Made by a program: the position numbers and the translations under genes. Source: Microbacterium sp. (GTDB lineage Bacteria > Actinomycetota > Actinomycetes > Actinomycetales > Microbacteriaceae). From it: 5,955 nt of DNA. The notes beneath the pieces were generated by a model. It saw only the letters and a list, made by a program, of their open reading frames with translations, did not search any database and was not told the origin of the DNA. Location of the stretch: NCBI GenBank assembly GCA_031286555.1, contig JAITUD010000021.1, positions 1-5,955 on the forward strand, written 5' to 3'. This document shows positions 5,024 to 5,955 of this stretch, one piece after another; the first letter of the stretch is position 1, and each line of letters opens with the position of its first letter.

Positions 5024-5955
5024 ACCCGATCGCCCCGGATGACGAGGTCGTCGGCGACGTAGTACAGCGCGACGTCGATCTCGTCCAGCGGCACCCCGAA
5101 CCGGCGGTGGTAGGCCAGCCGGTACAGCGCGAGCTGCAGCATCCGGTCCTCCCGCTCGGCCGTGGTGCGCGGCGCCTTGCCGGTCTTCCAGTCCACGATC
5201 TCGATGCGACCGTCGCGGTCGGCGCGCCGGTACACGGCGTCGAGCTTGCAGATCACGATGTGACCGTCGTGCTCCGGTGACCCGCCGAGCGCGAAGTCGA
5301 TCTCGATCTCGACGGCGATCGGCGCGAGTCCGCCCCATTCGCTGTGCTCGAAGATCTCCTGCAGACGGCCGAGGTCGGCGGCATCCGCTTCTGAGACGTC
5401 CTGCGCGTCGGGCGCGTCGTCATCGATCTCCCAGAGCCCGTCGTCGATGCGCGGACCGGTGCCGACGAGTTCCGAGCGGCGCTCGACCCAGGCGTGGAAC
5501 AGGGTGCCGAGTCTGGTCTGCCGGTAGGGCCGCTCCGGCATCGGACGGACGATCGACCCGAGTGTGCCTTCGAAGTCGGTGACGTAGTCCTTGAATCGGG
5601 ATGCCGGCACGCGGGTGGGCACGGCCGCATCGGTGCCGCGCTGTCGTGCTTCGCGCTCTGCCAGCAGCCGGACCAGCTCGGGAGCGGCATCCGGAAGGGG
5701 CGCGGCCTGCGCGGCGCGCACCTCGTCGGCGGCGCGCTCCACACGCTCGCGCCGGGCGCCGAGCGGGTCGAGCGGCCAGTTCGCCGTCATCCCCGGACCG
5801 TCGTAGGGGTTCTCGTCGGGATCGACCTGTCCTACTCCCTCGATGCCGAGCACGTCGAAGGCCTCGAGCAGGTACGGGCTGGGCGTGCGCGGCTTCTTCT
5901 GCCCCGCCCAGTGCGCGCCGGTCAGCAGCAGGTCGCTCCGGGCCCTGGTCACGGC
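4969..5955 (-). CDS. adnB: AdnB-type ATP-dependent helicase-nuclease, C-terminal part (5' end outside window)
   Basis: This is the last 328 residues of a larger protein whose start lies beyond the right edge. The first visible residues, AVTRARS, are SF1A helicase motif VI. After a linker comes a complete RecB-family PD-(D/E)XK nuclease domain: GTLFHAWVE with its His at 5496-5494, KLDAV with the metal-binding Asp at 5241-5239, IVDWKTG with Asp 5193-5191 and Lys 5187-5185, and LQLALY with Gln 5136-5134. All catalytic residues are kept. Only one cysteine is present, so there is no iron-sulfur cluster of the AddB type. The family makes the AdnAB complex, which resects double-strand breaks. AdnB rather than AdnA is inferred from gene order, since in mycobacteria adnB is the nudC-proximal gene. 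The partner adnA would lie to the right. The 3' end overlaps the convergent pseudokinase gene. Confidence 0.75.
   Translation of the reverse strand, partial: AVTRARSDLLLTGAHWAGQKKPRTPSPYLLEAFDVLGIEGVGQVDPDENPYDGPGMTANWPLDPLGARRERVERAADEVRAAQAAPLPDAAPELVRLLAEREARQRGTDAAVPTRVPASRFKDYVTDFEGTLGSIVRPMPERPYRQTRLGTLFHAWVERRSELVGTGPRIDDGLWEIDDDAPDAQDVSEADAADLGRLQEIFEHSEWGGLAPIAVEIEIDFALGGSPEHDGHIVICKLDAVYRRADRDGRIEIVDWKTGKAPRTTAEREDRMLQLALYRLAYHRRFGVPLDEIDVALYYVADDLVIRGDRVYSEVELVQRWSAARAAR

Noticed and set aside
4013..5338. Long open frame (441 codons) on the minus strand opposite the phosphotransferase-like gene and in another frame of adnB
   Set aside because: It is Arg/Gly/Ala-rich with no family resemblance and conflicts with two better supported genes; a composition artefact.

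Overview
The window looks like chromosomal DNA from a high-GC actinobacterium. A Microbacteriaceae origin (Microbacterium or a close relative) is my best guess, based on the very GC-rich codon use, the protein sequences and the gene order; this is inference, not a database result. No tRNA, rRNA, insertion sequence or CRISPR array is visible.

Layout from left to right. (1) 1-214 has no gene. Its first 143 bases hold a perfect 14-bp hairpin and a 43-bp direct tandem repeat whose copies each carry a small hairpin. (2) 215-1096 (+) encodes a cyclodehydratase/ThiF-like protein with a CxxC plus CxC cysteine pattern. (3) 933-2654 (-) encodes a UvrD2-type superfamily 1A helicase that lacks the C-terminal cysteine and HRDC modules of its mycobacterial relative. 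(4) 2651-3562 (-) encodes NudC, the zinc-ribbon Nudix NAD pyrophosphatase / RNA deNADding enzyme. It is translationally coupled to the helicase by a GTGA overlap. (5) 3563-3679 is a 117-bp divergent intergenic region with a candidate leaderless promoter and two inverted repeats. (6) 3680-5023 (+) encodes an aminoglycoside/macrolide-phosphotransferase-fold protein whose catalytic residues are replaced, so it is probably a pseudokinase, with a long acidic tail. (7) 4969-5955 (-) is the C-terminal third or so of an AdnB-type helicase-nuclease, entering from the right edge at helicase motif VI and containing the complete RecB-family nuclease motif set.

From memory, the order uvrD2 - nudC - one gene - adnB matches the Mycobacterium tuberculosis neighbourhood Rv3198c-Rv3202c, where a channel-like gene occupies the slot held here by the pseudokinase. 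The region is therefore an ancestral actinobacterial DNA-repair/NAD-turnover neighbourhood rather than a mobile island.

The points most worth a second look are: a 7-mer (GGCATCC/GGATGCC) found 15 times in under 6 kb, in several reading frames and on both strands; the catalytically dead phosphotransferase beside nudC; the shortened UvrD2; and two convergent pairs in which the tail of a repair helicase overlaps the tail of the opposite-strand gene.
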